Shown here piece by piece: positions 18,575-27,921 of a stretch of DNA of 64,000 nt; position 1 is the stretch's first letter, and the number at the start of each line of letters is the position of its first letter. The notes beneath the pieces were generated by a model. That model worked only from the letters and a program-made list of their open reading frames with translations. It made no database searches and was not told the origin of the DNA. The DNA lies in assembly GCA_025060505.1 (NCBI GenBank), contig JANXBU010000011.1, forward strand, positions 1-64,000, given 5' to 3'. Position numbers and translations under genes: made by a program. Source of the DNA: Candidatus Calescibacterium sp. GTDB taxonomy: Bacteria; Calescibacteriota; Calescibacteriia; Calescibacteriales; Calescibacteriaceae.

Positions 18575-21500
18575 CTACTCTGTTGAGTCCTCTATTGCTC
18601 CATAAGAAACAGCTGGTTGAGTTCCATCCTTTCTAACTCTGACCCATCTTACCTCAATATCATCTATATCGTTAGTGTTGGGAGAATTAAGACCTTGAAA
18701 GTCACCCAAAAATAAATAAGGTGCTCCGGGCTCCTGTTCAGGAGTTTTATCTCCACCCCCGAGCAATCCACCTCGCCACTGCCCACTAACTGTTTGAGAA
18801 GCCAGAGATGTATACAACGCATTATTTATATAGTATATAAACTGTGATGAGTTGAACCTAAAACCCCCAATATACCAAATGAATTCAGTTATGGTATGAA
18901 GAGTACCCGCAAAAACATCATAAGAAGCAGAGTCTCCCTCGGCTCCCCAGATTGTAAGGTGTTCAGTGTTACCAACTGGACTATCTCCGGCCTCCGTCAT
19001 CCAATAAGCTAAACAGTCAGCTTGAGTATTGCTTCCCGATGTTCTATCATCATCTGCTATGTTTATACCAGCGTAAAGGACACTTGAATTCCACCATCTT
19101 GTAAGTATTTCAAATGCTCTTCCAACATTTGAATGAGCTACTGCATAGCGTGAAACAAGATTCCCAGTTCTTACAACAACTCCGTTACTGACAGTATAAT
19201 TAGAAGAATTAGCGTTCCATTTTGTTGTATCTACCGTATTTCCAGGGAACTCATCAAAGAACTCAAAGGTTCTATCACCAGAACTTATAGATGCTTTAGA
19301 TGTGTTTCCGAAATAAGCATAAAGAGTTGACGTTCCAGCTGTTATATAAGGTATTTTTACCCAAACCCGAGACCTTCCTTCATAAAGCATTCTCACCTCA
19401 TACGGTGCAAGTTCTCTGTTGAATATACGCAAATCATCAATATAACCTTCCCAATCTTCAGCGGCAGAAAAACCAGCACAGCTTGTCCCTGATATACTAT
19501 CTGTTTCCTGCCCAATAACAGTGCAAATGACATTTAAAGGTCCCGTTGTGAGATCACCTCTCGCTGCTCTCAAAACTCCATCAACATAGAGCCAACCACC
19601 ATTTCCGTTAGTAGCTCCCCTTACAAAAACTATATGGTGCCAGCTTCCATCTTCGATATTCACACCGGCTGGAAAATTAAAAGCAGTGTTTTTCACATGA
19701 ACCTGAATTGTATCATTTCCAGCCGTGGTGAGCTTATATATCAGAAGTTCATCAGGACTCCCTGATGTTGCAGCGGAAATAATAGAAGCAGGTCCTCCGT
19801 TATCTCCTTTTGTCCACCTGACCCATACTGAAATAGAAAAAGAAGTTCTTCCATCGAGAACAGTTCCGGGGATAGTGACAAAATCAGTAGTTCCATCAGG
19901 AACGAGGTTCACACCTCCCCCATATATTCCACCCCCCCAACTTGCACCAGAGAGAGTTCCTGTATTCCCATTTCCGGAAGAGTCAGAAGCCGAAGTTCCA
20001 GATGTCTCATTGAACTCCCACCAAGAAAGTAATGTAGGATCTCCTCCACACGGACCACGTGCTTCAAAATAATACGGGAAACTTAAATTCCAAAGATCAA
20101 CTTCAAAGTACGGGGAATCAGAAAATCTGAGGTCCCCACAATCATTTCTTATTGTATCAAGAGTTATGGGCAATGTAAGCGGTAGTTCAAAAACAACTTC
20201 AAAATCTCTGAGCACAAAAGTTGAATTCAAAGTTATTGGAATTCTTCTCAAAAATAAACCAGTGTAAGATGCAGAAGTCTCTACACCAACAGAAACAGAA
20301 ACATCCGCGTACTTTGCTACCGCAATGTCATCGAAGTAAGCATCTCTTGAGCCTCTTATAGCTACCCTATCAAAAACAACATGGTTCGCATCAGTAGCAT
20401 TCAGTGTTTGACTACCATTAGCATGAGTAAATTCTCCAGTGATGTTTGATCCTCTTTTGTAAAAGACAACCATCTGCCATTCGCCAGTATCAGTTGTACC
20501 AGGAGCTGTTCCAGAAGCAATATTTGCTCCAAAATTTCCATTATCAAACCTCTGTATCCATATCCCATCATCAGTTGTGCGGACTATAAAAGAATATCCA
20601 TCATATTTAACACTATGCAGATATATAAGATCATATTGCGTATCTGCTGTATTTACTCTTTTGAATCTCCACATAGCAATAAAATTTGAAACAGGATATG
20701 GGAATAATCTTTCTCCACCGTTATAGTAATCTCCTCCCCCAGTTAGAGAACAACCGGAAGCAGTGTTAGCACAACCTTTCATTATAACCATGTTCCCGCC
20801 ATCGTTGTGCGCCTCAAGAATTCCGGAACCAATATGTGTCCAGCCCGGAGGTGGTCTTTGACCATCTGTGTAAGATTCGGCATTATCATAAAACACGAAA
20901 ACTTTGTTCGGGTCTGAAACAGCATCTGCATTTTCATTTCCATAATACATATAAATTGAGTTCGCTCCGGACGGAAGGTACGGTATTTTGACCCAGAAAA
21001 CTGTTGCTGAGGTGTTGCAGGTACTCTGCCCAAGCCTGTTTATACCTATCCAATATGGTATAAAAATTTCATCTGTTTGATCCGTGAATCTTACATCGGA
21101 GCAATCCGCTTTCATCTTTCCACCAGAAATTAATGCAGCAGTATTCAGAGTAACACGCACCACTACATCTGTCTCTGGTGTTGAGCTGTTCGTGACCGTT
21201 ACTACTCTTCTGTAAGCCCATCCACAACCAGCTGATTTGCCCCTGATACGAGGAGAAGAGCGAGCAGATAGACAAACAACAGGTGAAGCAAAAAATTCTC
21301 TTGAATATCCAGAATCTCCCAAATTGTTTATCGCACGCGCTCGGTAAAACCATACACCCTCACTTTCTACTTTATCTTCAAATTCAAATTTTCCGGATTT
21401 CTTTACATCATCATCAACAGAAATCTCTTTTAGTTTTTCCCAATTCGTATCCTCTCCTCTTCTTTCAACTATGACCTTCTGAGCGTATGGTGGAACAGAT

Positions 21501-22024
21501 ACTTCAAGTCGAAAAGTCAAATCTTTGTATGAGCTTATATAAATTGATGGATCAGACAAAGTTCTCAATTCAAGAATACCGGAAGAAACCCCATCCGCAG
21601 ATTCAACCTGAAAAAGAACAAGGTTATCCGGTGAAACAGGAATCTGAACTTTACCTGAATCAAACAAATCTGATTCTTGATACCTTGCAACAGTCTCGCC
21701 ACTTTGATCTTTTTCTTCCCCAACTTTCAGCTGATAAGAAAGATATTGCCAATCTGTTTTTGATCCTTCTTCATATTTCATTTTTATTTTTACTGGAACA
21801 GCTGGCTCCCAGATCAAAACAGCAAACCCATCTTTGTACTCTCCCCTTAAAGTAATCTGATTAGTATCTCCTTTTTTATCTGACACATTTCCAACAGATT
21901 GACCCCTCTGATCACCTGAATCCAAAGCGCAACCAAAGTAAAGAAACAAAAAGAGAGTCGCAAATACAATCTTTATCCTTCCTCCCTTTACCTTGTTTTG
22001 CAGTGATTCGATTTTTTGATTCAT
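18575..22024 (-). CDS. Lipoprotein with FnIII, DUF2341 and nested LamG (concanavalin-like) domains
   Basis: An 1149-residue exported protein. The signal sequence ends at FGC (Cys32), a near-lipobox. Residues about 150-250 contain an FnIII-like domain (WFYRARAINNLGDSGYS). A complete DUF2341 domain follows (YRRVVTVTNSS ... VWVKIPYLPSGANSIYMYYGN), then a jelly-roll-like segment after FYDNAE. A second DUF2341 (FLRRIPITLNS ... LRFSDSP) is interrupted by a full LamG domain (LLSWWEFNETSGT ... YIDDLRIFNRELAPYEVRMLYEG) and resumes at VWVKIPYITAGTSTLYAYFGN. A third jelly-roll-like segment (EFFDEFPG...) closes the protein. DUF2341 and LamG are common in surface carbohydrate-binding proteins. Translation is set by GGGAGGACC 8 nt before the ATG. 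It is the first gene of a two-gene unit with the giant protein. Confidence 0.85.
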   Translation of the reverse strand: MNQKIESLQNKVKGGRIKIVFATLFLFLYFGCALDSGDQRGQSVGNVSDKKGDTNQITLRGEYKDGFAVLIWEPAVPVKIKMKYEEGSKTDWQYLSYQLKVGEEKDQSGETVARYQESDLFDSGKVQIPVSPDNLVLFQVESADGVSSGILELRTLSDPSIYISSYKDLTFRLEVSVPPYAQKVIVERRGEDTNWEKLKEISVDDDVKKSGKFEFEDKVESEGVWFYRARAINNLGDSGYSREFFASPVVCLSARSSPRIRGKSAGCGWAYRRVVTVTNSSTPETDVVVRVTLNTAALISGGKMKADCSDVRFTDQTDEIFIPYWIGINRLGQSTCNTSATVFWVKIPYLPSGANSIYMYYGNENADAVSDPNKVFVFYDNAESYTDGQRPPPGWTHIGSGILEAHNDGGNMVIMKGCANTASGCSLTGGGDYYNGGERLFPYPVSNFIAMWRFKRVNTADTQYDLIYLHSVKYDGYSFIVRTTDDGIWIQRFDNGNFGANIASGTAPGTTDTGEWQMVVFYKRGSNITGEFTHANGSQTLNATDANHVVFDRVAIRGSRDAYFDDIAVAKYADVSVSVGVETSASYTGLFLRRIPITLNSTFVLRDFEVVFELPLTLPITLDTIRNDCGDLRFSDSPYFEVDLWNLSFPYYFEARGPCGGDPTLLSWWEFNETSGTSASDSSGNGNTGTLSGASWGGGIYGGGVNLVPDGTTDFVTIPGTVLDGRTSFSISVWVRWTKGDNGGPASIISAATSGSPDELLIYKLTTAGNDTIQVHVKNTAFNFPAGVNIEDGSWHHIVFVRGATNGNGGWLYVDGVLRAARGDLTTGPLNVICTVIGQETDSISGTSCAGFSAAEDWEGYIDDLRIFNRELAPYEVRMLYEGRSRVWVKIPYITAGTSTLYAYFGNTSKASISSGDRTFEFFDEFPGNTVDTTKWNANSSNYTVSNGVVVRTGNLVSRYAVAHSNVGRAFEILTRWWNSSVLYAGINIADDDRTSGSNTQADCLAYWMTEAGDSPVGNTEHLTIWGAEGDSASYDVFAGTLHTITEFIWYIGGFRFNSSQFIYYINNALYTSLASQTVSGQWRGGLLGGGDKTPEQEPGAPYLFLGDFQGLNSPNTNDIDDIEVRWVRVRKDGTQPAVSYGAIEDSTE

Positions 22025-22132
22025 ATATAGGTCCTCCCTTATTTGATGTATTTACACCTAAATACAAAAACTCTCTACTGAAATATTAATACTAAATTTT
22101 ATAAAGTGTTGAAAACGATTAACTTTCTGATT

Positions 22133-22162
22133 TTGCATAAAGTATATCAAAAAAATTATCTT
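22133..22162 (+). promoter_or_regulatory. Possible sigma-70-type promoter for a small plus-strand RNA
   Basis: TTGCAT at 22133-22138 and TATCTT at 22157-22162 are separated by 18 bp. The implied transcript would start near 22169 and end at the intrinsic terminator at 22324-22347. Confidence 0.3.
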
Positions 22163-22168
22163 TGCTAA

Positions 22169-22347
22169 CTATATCTACATCTCAGCCGATAGCTCTGTGC
22201 CTCCTTAATACCAAGAAATTATTTACCCTGTAAAATACCATCTGAACAAAATGAGAAATTTGAAAATACTCACAAGTCAAAATTCCATAATTACAAAAAA
22301 ACAAAAATTTCTGATAACTTCTGCAAAAGCACGCGCTTTTGTTTTTT
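22169..22347 (+). ncRNA. Candidate small RNA or terminated leader
   Basis: Inferred only from a promoter-like element and a strong terminator bracketing about 180 nt with no ORF. The segment is A-rich with little other structure. It contains CCTCCTT (22200-22206), complementary to a Shine-Dalgarno core. It could be an independent sRNA or a prematurely terminated pckG leader. I found no match to 6S, tmRNA or SRP RNA. Confidence 0.3.
22324..22347 (+). terminator. Intrinsic (Rho-independent) terminator
   Basis: A perfect stem CAAAAGC / GCTTTTG with loop ACGC is followed by six T. It points along the plus strand, yet no plus-strand gene ends near it, and the minus-strand gene starts upstream of it. 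The minus strand has no T-run after the stem. Confidence 0.75.
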
Positions 22348-22399
22348 AGACATGCTCTGCTGCAAACATAGGAGAAACTCTAAGAAAAAAATTGATTCT

Positions 22400-22445
22400 G
22401 AAATATTTTGTCTCAAAAATATTCTGGAAAATATTTTGTTTCAAA
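22400..22445. repeat. Imperfect AT-rich direct repeat
   Basis: GAAATATTTTGTCTCAAA (22400-22417) recurs as GAAAATATTTTGTTTCAAA (22427-22445). The two copies also form an imperfect inverted repeat around CAAAAATATT/AATATTTTG. Possible regulatory AT-rich DNA; no function is assigned. Confidence 0.35.
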
Positions 22446-22635
22446 TACGAAGAAATATACGTTTCCAACGCTATTCCGCAGCAGAAATGTTTACAGCAGA
22501 ACGATTCCGTAAAAATATTCAAAACAAAGTTCCGTTATTTTGATGTCTTAGGTAAGAACTTAATTCAAAGAAAAATCCACATTCGCAATACAATAACAAA
22601 AAATTTGGTTTTTTCTACCAAAATAACAATCAATT

Positions 22636-22641
22636 TAAACT
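22636..22641 (+). promoter_or_regulatory. Candidate leaderless -10 of pckG
   Basis: TAAACT ends exactly 7 nt before the GTG start at 22649. No Shine-Dalgarno is present in the 20 nt before the start. Confidence 0.4.
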
Positions 22642-22648
22642 AACAAAA

Positions 22649-24532
22649 GTGGCTAAGACGATAGTAAAACTCAAAAGCATATTAAAAGAGGAAGAATATA
22701 GGAAACTTCAGGAGATACAAAATGATGAGGTTCACAGGTTCATCTATGAATCAATTGAGCTATGCCAACCAGATGATGTGTTCATTTGCTCAGATACTCC
22801 CGATGAGATAGCTTATATAAAGAATATGGCCATAGTGAGCGGAGAAGAATCTGCAGCACTTCTAACCCCTGGGCACACATTCCACTTTGACGGAATACAC
22901 GATCAAGGAAGAGACAGAAGCGTGACAAAATTCCTTGTTCCAAAAGGTGAAAAATTTCCCAAAAAGCTGAACCAAAAAGATAGAGATGAAGGACTAAAAG
23001 AAATCAGAGAGCTACTTAAAGGCTCAATGAAAGGTCGCACCATGATAGTAAGATTCCTGTGCTTGGGACCCCTGAACTCCGTATTTTCTATACCTTGTAT
23101 GGAGTGCACAGATAGTTGGTATGTTGCTCATGTTGTTGATCTACTTTACAGAAACGGATATAAAATTTTCAAAGAAATTGGAAATGATACACAGATATTC
23201 AAAACACTACACTCTTCAGGCGAACTCGACGAAAGAAAAAACAGCAAAAACTATGACAAAAAAAGGATTTACATTGATTACACTACAAACACGGTCTATA
23301 GCGTCAACACACAGTACGCTGGGAATTCGGTTGGTTTCAAGAAACTTGCTTTAAGGCTTGCCATAAGAAAAGCACATAGTGAAGGATACCTCGCAGAACA
23401 CTTTATGATCATGGGGGTACACGGACCAAACGGGAGAAAGACATATTTCGCCGGAGCATTTCCATCAGGCTGTGGAAAAACCTCAACAGCTATGCTTCCC
23501 GGAGAAACTGTGCTTTCAGATGATCTTGCCTATGTCAAAAACATAAACGGCGAATGTCGAGCAGTTAACGTTGAAAAAGGAATTTTTGGAATTATACAAG
23601 ATGTCAATCCCAAAGATGATCCGATAATCTGGAAAGTGCTTACATCTCCCGGGGAGGTTGTTTTCAGCAATGTTCTGGTAAAAGATGGAAAACCCTGGTG
23701 GCTCGGGATGGGTTGTGAACTACCCAAAGAAGGAATAAATTTCAGCGGTTATTGGTATAACGGCAAAAAAGATGAAAAAGGAGAACCAATACCTCCCGCT
23801 CACAAAAACGCAAGATATGCTGTATGTCTGAAAGCTCTTGAAAACTGCGATGAAGCACTTGAAAATCCGCAAGGTGTTGTAATCTCAGGAATTATGTTCG
23901 GAGGTAGAGACTACAGAGGATACGTCCCTGTTCAGCAAAGTTTTGATTGGACTCACGGAGTTGTTGCTTATGGAGCATCACTTGAAACAGAAACAACCTT
24001 CACCATAGTTGAAGAAGAAGGAAAATACGAAATAAACATAATGAGCATACAAGACTTTCTCTCTATATCACCTGGAAATTACATAAAAAACTACATAGAG
24101 TTTGGAAAAAAGCTCAAAAAACAACCTACAATCTTTGGAGTGAATTATTTCTTAAAGGATCTCAAAACAGGAGAATTTTTGAACTCACGCAGAGATAAAC
24201 ATGTCTGGGTAAAATGGATGGAGCTCAGAGTTCATGAAGAAGTAAAGGCAAGAAGAACACCAACCGGACTCATTCCACTTTATGAAGACCTTGTTGAATT
24301 GTTCAGAAAAGTTCTGAATAAGGAATACTCAAAAGATGACTACATCAAGCAGTTCACAATAAGGGTTCCGGAGAACTTAGCCAAAATTGAAAGAGTAAAG
24401 AAATTCTGGCAACAAGAAGAAGACACACCAGAAGAAGTATACGAAATTTTGGAAGGTCAGAAAAATAGATTAACAGAAGCACAAAAAAAGTTCGGCGACT
24501 ACATATCTCCAGAAAAATTTGAGATAGTGTAA
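22649..24532 (+). CDS. pckG: Phosphoenolpyruvate carboxykinase (GTP)
   Basis: A 627-residue enzyme catalysing oxaloacetate + GTP = phosphoenolpyruvate + GDP + CO2, the cytosolic entry to gluconeogenesis. The GTP-type P-loop FPSGCGKTS is at about residues 271-279, and the metal-binding LSDDLAYV is at about 289-296. The family signature around GFKKLALRLAIRKAHSEG and the C-terminal PTGLIPLYEDL region are present. Length is normal. The start is GTG with no Shine-Dalgarno, preceded by a -10-like TAAACT at 7 nt. A hot-dog protein gene follows after 23 bp, probably in the same transcript. Confidence 0.95.
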   Translation: MAKTIVKLKSILKEEEYRKLQEIQNDEVHRFIYESIELCQPDDVFICSDTPDEIAYIKNMAIVSGEESAALLTPGHTFHFDGIHDQGRDRSVTKFLVPKGEKFPKKLNQKDRDEGLKEIRELLKGSMKGRTMIVRFLCLGPLNSVFSIPCMECTDSWYVAHVVDLLYRNGYKIFKEIGNDTQIFKTLHSSGELDERKNSKNYDKKRIYIDYTTNTVYSVNTQYAGNSVGFKKLALRLAIRKAHSEGYLAEHFMIMGVHGPNGRKTYFAGAFPSGCGKTSTAMLPGETVLSDDLAYVKNINGECRAVNVEKGIFGIIQDVNPKDDPIIWKVLTSPGEVVFSNVLVKDGKPWWLGMGCELPKEGINFSGYWYNGKKDEKGEPIPPAHKNARYAVCLKALENCDEALENPQGVVISGIMFGGRDYRGYVPVQQSFDWTHGVVAYGASLETETTFTIVEEEGKYEINIMSIQDFLSISPGNYIKNYIEFGKKLKKQPTIFGVNYFLKDLKTGEFLNSRRDKHVWVKWMELRVHEEVKARRTPTGLIPLYEDLVELFRKVLNKEYSKDDYIKQFTIRVPENLAKIERVKKFWQQEEDTPEEVYEILEGQKNRLTEAQKKFGDYISPEKFEIV

Positions 24533-24555
24533 GAAAAAGTTAAAAATAGCATAAA

Positions 24556-24957
24556 ATGGAGTACAGCGAATCTGTAAAGGGCAAAGAAGGAGAATGGATT
24601 GAAGAAGAGTTCTGCTCAAAAGATGTTGAAAGGTTTCTGGAAGCTGTTGGTTATGAAAAAGATTATTTTCTAAAAGAGAAAATAGTTCCACCAACATTTT
24701 TTACTGTTTTCAGAAAAGGAAGACCAGACCCAGAAGTAAAAGGATACAAAACTATACTACACGCAGAACAAGAATACGAAATAATAAGGCTACCAAAATT
24801 CGGAGAGAAAATCAGATACAAAACAAAAATAAAAGATATATACCAAAAAGAAAGCTCAAAGACAAAGCAGAAAATGGTATTCGTAGTGTTTGAAACAGAG
24901 TTCTATTCAGGAAACGAACTCATATGCATAGGTAGATCTACGATAGTATTTATTTAA
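24556..24957 (+). CDS. MaoC N-terminal-type (FAS1-like) dehydratase domain protein
   Basis: A 133-residue single hot-dog domain. The pattern VPPTFFTVFRKG ... LHAEQEYEII ... PKFGEKIRYKTKIKDIYQKES ... FVVFETEFYSGNELICIGRST matches the MaoC_dehydrat_N / FAS1-like dehydratase family, which works on acyl thioesters, often as half of a hydratase pair. The N-terminal DVERFLEAVGYEKDYF fits the usual start of the fold. No C-terminal MaoC partner lies next to it, so the active dimer partner, if any, is elsewhere. It lies 23 bp after pckG and converges with a broken LLM gene, with only 9 bp between stops. Confidence 0.75.
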   Translation: MEYSESVKGKEGEWIEEEFCSKDVERFLEAVGYEKDYFLKEKIVPPTFFTVFRKGRPDPEVKGYKTILHAEQEYEIIRLPKFGEKIRYKTKIKDIYQKESSKTKQKMVFVVFETEFYSGNELICIGRSTIVFI

Positions 24958-24966
24958 TACTTTGTT

Positions 24967-26047
24967 CTATACCCGCTGTTTTAGTCTTGGAATGACCTTT
25001 TTGCAAAGCAACTCCATTGAGTTCTTAACTTTTCTGTGGTCAAGTCCTCCAAGACGAGTCCAACACAATATATCTGTAAGTTTGTATGATTTTATAAGAT
25101 CGTACATCTTACGCACAACATAATCTGGATCACCAACCAAAAATCCATGCGAAAACGGACCATCCTCAACGACTGATTTGAAAGTCAAAACTCCCTGATC
25201 ATAAGCTTTAAGATACTCCAGCATAAAGTTATGTAAATTCGCATAAAAACTTTCTGTACCCGGGTACTTTGTAGCGGGTATGAGCTTTACAAGATTTCTG
25301 AAATACCACATACAAGGCTTTTCAAAGTCATAAAGAGCCCTTTCTCTATCTTCATCAATGTACACGAAAACAAGAGCACATATTCTGAAATTTTTCGGAT
25401 CTTCTCCCATATCTTTCAAGGTCTGTACATACTCATCGTATTTTATCAGGAGTACAAAGAAGCTGGCTGAAAAGCAAATTCATCTTTTTGAGAGCCTGAA
25501 ATTTTATAGTCTCGGGATTAAACGATGCTCCAAAAAACGGAGGATGTGGTTTCTGAAGAGGCCTTGGTCTGGGCTTGACCCCTTTGAATCTGAAAAATTT
25601 TCCCTCAAAGTTCACTTCTCCATACTCCCATGCCATTTTTATTATCTGGAGCATCTCCTCAAATCTTTCTCTACTTTCCGATATCGGGATTCCATATCCT
25701 TCAAACTCGTGTGGCTGGTATCCTCTTCCGACACCAAAATCAAGTCTTCCTTCAGAGAGAACATCAAGCATTGCAAACTCCTCTGCCAATCTTATGGGAT
25801 TGTGAAAAGGAAGAACAACAACACCTGAACCGATCCTTATTCTTTTGGTTCTGGAAGCAACAAAAGAAGCAAAAACCTGAATTGATGGCATGACTCCATA
25901 TTCTGAAAAATGATGCTCCGCAAACCAAGCTGTATCCATTCCTACGCTATCAGCAAACTCAACTATCTCAACATTTTCTGCATAGAATTCTTTCTCCTCT
26001 TTACCATCAGGAGATTCAAAAAGGTGTAGCAAACTTACTCTGACCAT
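24967..26047 (-). pseudogene. LLM-class flavin-dependent oxidoreductase, frameshifted
   Basis: Two adjacent frames together make one luciferase-like monooxygenase of about 359 residues. The N-terminal part (26047-25433; TAWFAEHHFSEYG, IRIGSGVVVLPFHNPIRLAEE, GRLDFGVGRGYQPHEF) stops at TGA. The C-terminal part continues one frame over (KYDEYVQTLKDMGEDPKNF ... GFLVGDPDYVVRKMYDL). The shift maps to an AAAA run at 25444-25441: removing one A restores PDKYDEYVQT. The site is not a classical programmed-frameshift heptamer. This may be a real disruption or a homopolymer assembly error. The neighbouring gene on the same strand is also broken, which favours real decay. Confidence 0.8.
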
Positions 26048-26197
26048 ATTGATAAAATTCCAAGTGTATATTAATACTTTATACTTTCAAAAAATTTGAG
26101 CGGCTTGATTATAAAGATATTGTATCGCAGAAAATATTGCATCATATATACCACAAGCATAATGATTCAATGTAGAAAAACCTTACCATACCAATCC

Positions 26198-26609
26198 TTA
26201 CAACTCATCTATATTCCTCAGTTCCAGATATTTTTCGTAGTCTGGTTCTTTCATATAACTTCTCGGTAATGGGCTTGGTATGTAGTACAAAACTGTTTCT
26301 TCGTCTTCTTCATTTTCTGGGAAACCAAACCAACATGTATCATTTGTCAGAACTATCTCTCCACCGAAAAAATTTTCCACGCTTACAAGAAATTTTCTCA
26401 GGGCTCAAGAAATTTTCTCAGGGCTTCCCATTTTCCTGGGTTCTCCTCTATCACAAAGAACCTTGGCAGATAAAGCCAAATCGCATACTCCTTACCTCTG
26501 AATTTAAAAAGCTCCCACTGTGTTCCCATCCAGGTGGAAACTCTCTATCAATCTCCTCACGAGTTCTCTTATTTACATTTTCTATCAAAATCACAAAATT
26601 TACGCCCAT
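26198..26609 (-). pseudogene. Hypothetical protein gene broken by two frameshifts
   Basis: Three minus-strand frames join into one protein-like product of about 129-130 residues: MGVNFVILIENVNKRTRE..., then a shifted frame QWELFKFRGKEYAIWLYLP...KWEALRKFL, then the frame VENFFGGEIVLTNDTCWFG... ending LRNIDEL. The second break is a clean 20-bp tandem duplication (26386-26425); deleting one copy joins ALRKFL to VSVENFF in frame. The first break, near 26521-26530, needs one base added or two removed. I do not recognise the family; the product would be a small soluble acidic protein. Confidence 0.7.
26386..26425. repeat. 20-bp perfect tandem duplication
   Basis: The unit CAAGAAATTTTCTCAGGGCT occurs twice, head to tail. 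Because 20 is not a multiple of three, it breaks the reading frame of the minus-strand gene around it. Confidence 0.95.
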
Positions 26610-26670
26610 ACTATTTATTAGTATCTTGAAGAGTTTCAGGAAAAATTAATGATCTCTATCAATTCACAAT

Positions 26671-27834
26671 CTATTTGAAAAATTTTCTGAGCTTCAGAAG
26701 AACGAGAGCAGAAAGGAACTGGAATACAAAGGAAATCAAAATTATGCTATATGAGTTGCGTTCATAAAGTAAGCTGAAAATAAAGCTTCCTATCAGAGAA
26801 GCGAGACCAGAAAAAAGATACAGCGTTCCGAAAGCACCCGCGCTTTTTCTTATTTTAGCAAGTCCAGATTTGACAATACTTTCAGAAAGCCCCATGTAAG
26901 CACCCCAGAAGAACATAAAAACCGGATTCACAAGAGAAAAAGTTCCAAGAACACCAGTAATCGGTATAAAAATCAATGTCAGAAAAGGTTTTCTGTCAAA
27001 AATCAGACCGAATGGAATAGCCGTAACAGAGTCAACAAACATAGCTCCCGCAAAAATAACTGGGATAACAAAATCAGAAAAACCTATTGATTTGAGATGA
27101 AAAGAAATGATCTGAAAATTCAAAAAACCCAAAGTTGTCAGAAACACAAAGAGTATGTACAACTTGAAAATATCATCTCCTACAAACGCGTTGCTTTTTT
27201 CGCCGTCTTTCGGGTTCCCATTATATGAAATTTTTTCGTCCAAGATCTCATACTGCCCAAGATATTTCCTACTGATGTAATCCGAATAGAATTTTCTGGT
27301 TATAAAAAGAAGGATTATTGATATAGTAGCGGGAACAAACATAGATTTCAGTGCAGTAGAATATCCAAAATTAGATATCAAAAAAGCAATCAGAACAGGA
27401 CCTAAAACAGATCCAACTTGGTCAACAGCTTCGTGTATCGCAAACGATCTTCCGTATTTATGAGAAACCGTGCTTATGAGATAATCTCTTGCGGGATTTC
27501 TTAAAGCTTTTCCAAACCTTTCTGTTTGTGAAAGTATGAAAACACATTGAGCAGATGAGCAGAATCCCATCAGAGGTATTGAGAACAAACCGATTATGTA
27601 TCCGATGAAAGTGAAAATCCAGTGTGCCCTAAGTTTATCTGCCAGATAGCCAGAAATAGGTCTCAAGGAATACGATATAAGCTCTCCAAGCCCACCCGCT
27701 ATACCAGCAAATGCTACACTTCCTCCAACAACTTGAATTAACGGACCAAGAACACTTCTCATGCTCTCGTAAGTTATATCCGCAAATAGAGAAACCAATC
27801 CAAAAAGCAGAACAACCAAAAAAGCTCCACTCAC
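26671..27834 (-). CDS. Major facilitator superfamily transporter
   Basis: A 387-residue polytopic membrane protein with about 11-12 hydrophobic helices. MFS-like landmarks are RPISGYLADKLRAHW after the second helix, followed by SQTERFGKALRNPARD, a loop motif seen in a clade of uncharacterised bacterial MFS permeases. A central cytoplasmic loop (DEKISYNGNPKDGEKS) separates the two halves. Substrate is unknown. The start is GTG without a clear Shine-Dalgarno. It is downstream of the PKD lipoprotein gene on the same strand, but a hairpin lies between them. Confidence 0.85.
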   Translation of the reverse strand: MSGAFLVVLLFGLVSLFADITYESMRSVLGPLIQVVGGSVAFAGIAGGLGELISYSLRPISGYLADKLRAHWIFTFIGYIIGLFSIPLMGFCSSAQCVFILSQTERFGKALRNPARDYLISTVSHKYGRSFAIHEAVDQVGSVLGPVLIAFLISNFGYSTALKSMFVPATISIILLFITRKFYSDYISRKYLGQYEILDEKISYNGNPKDGEKSNAFVGDDIFKLYILFVFLTTLGFLNFQIISFHLKSIGFSDFVIPVIFAGAMFVDSVTAIPFGLIFDRKPFLTLIFIPITGVLGTFSLVNPVFMFFWGAYMGLSESIVKSGLAKIRKSAGAFGTLYLFSGLASLIGSFIFSLLYERNSYSIILISFVFQFLSALVLLKLRKFFK

Positions 27835-27921
27835 TATATTTGTATGATAGTTGATCTAAATTGAATCAGATTTATTTCAGAACATGCATTCTTGGCGAAA
27901 TAACTTAGTGTATAGAAGTTT

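Larger units (their letters stand above)
22025..22648. other. Long divergent intergenic region (624 bp)
   Basis: Lies between the divergently transcribed DUF2341/LamG lipoprotein and PEP carboxykinase genes. It contains one canonical intrinsic terminator on the plus strand (22324-22347), a possible sigma-70-type promoter upstream of it (22133-22162), an imperfect AT-rich direct repeat (22400-22445), a small TTTGGT/ACCAAA inverted repeat close to the pckG start (about 22606-22624), and a leaderless-type -10 just before pckG. No convincing protein-coding gene is seen. Confidence 0.6.

Noticed and set aside
22169-22347. 6S RNA or tmRNA identity for the candidate small RNA
   Set aside because: Length is right for 6S, but there is no long closing stem with a central bubble, and no tRNA-like ends for tmRNA.
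22352-22543. 63-codon plus-strand ORF in the pckG upstream region
   Set aside because: Starts just after the terminator, has low-complexity composition, no Shine-Dalgarno or -10 element and no family resemblance.
25433-25450. Programmed frameshift in the LLM gene
   Set aside because: The AAAA run is not in an X XXY YYZ context and there is no downstream stem or Shine-Dalgarno-like stimulator.
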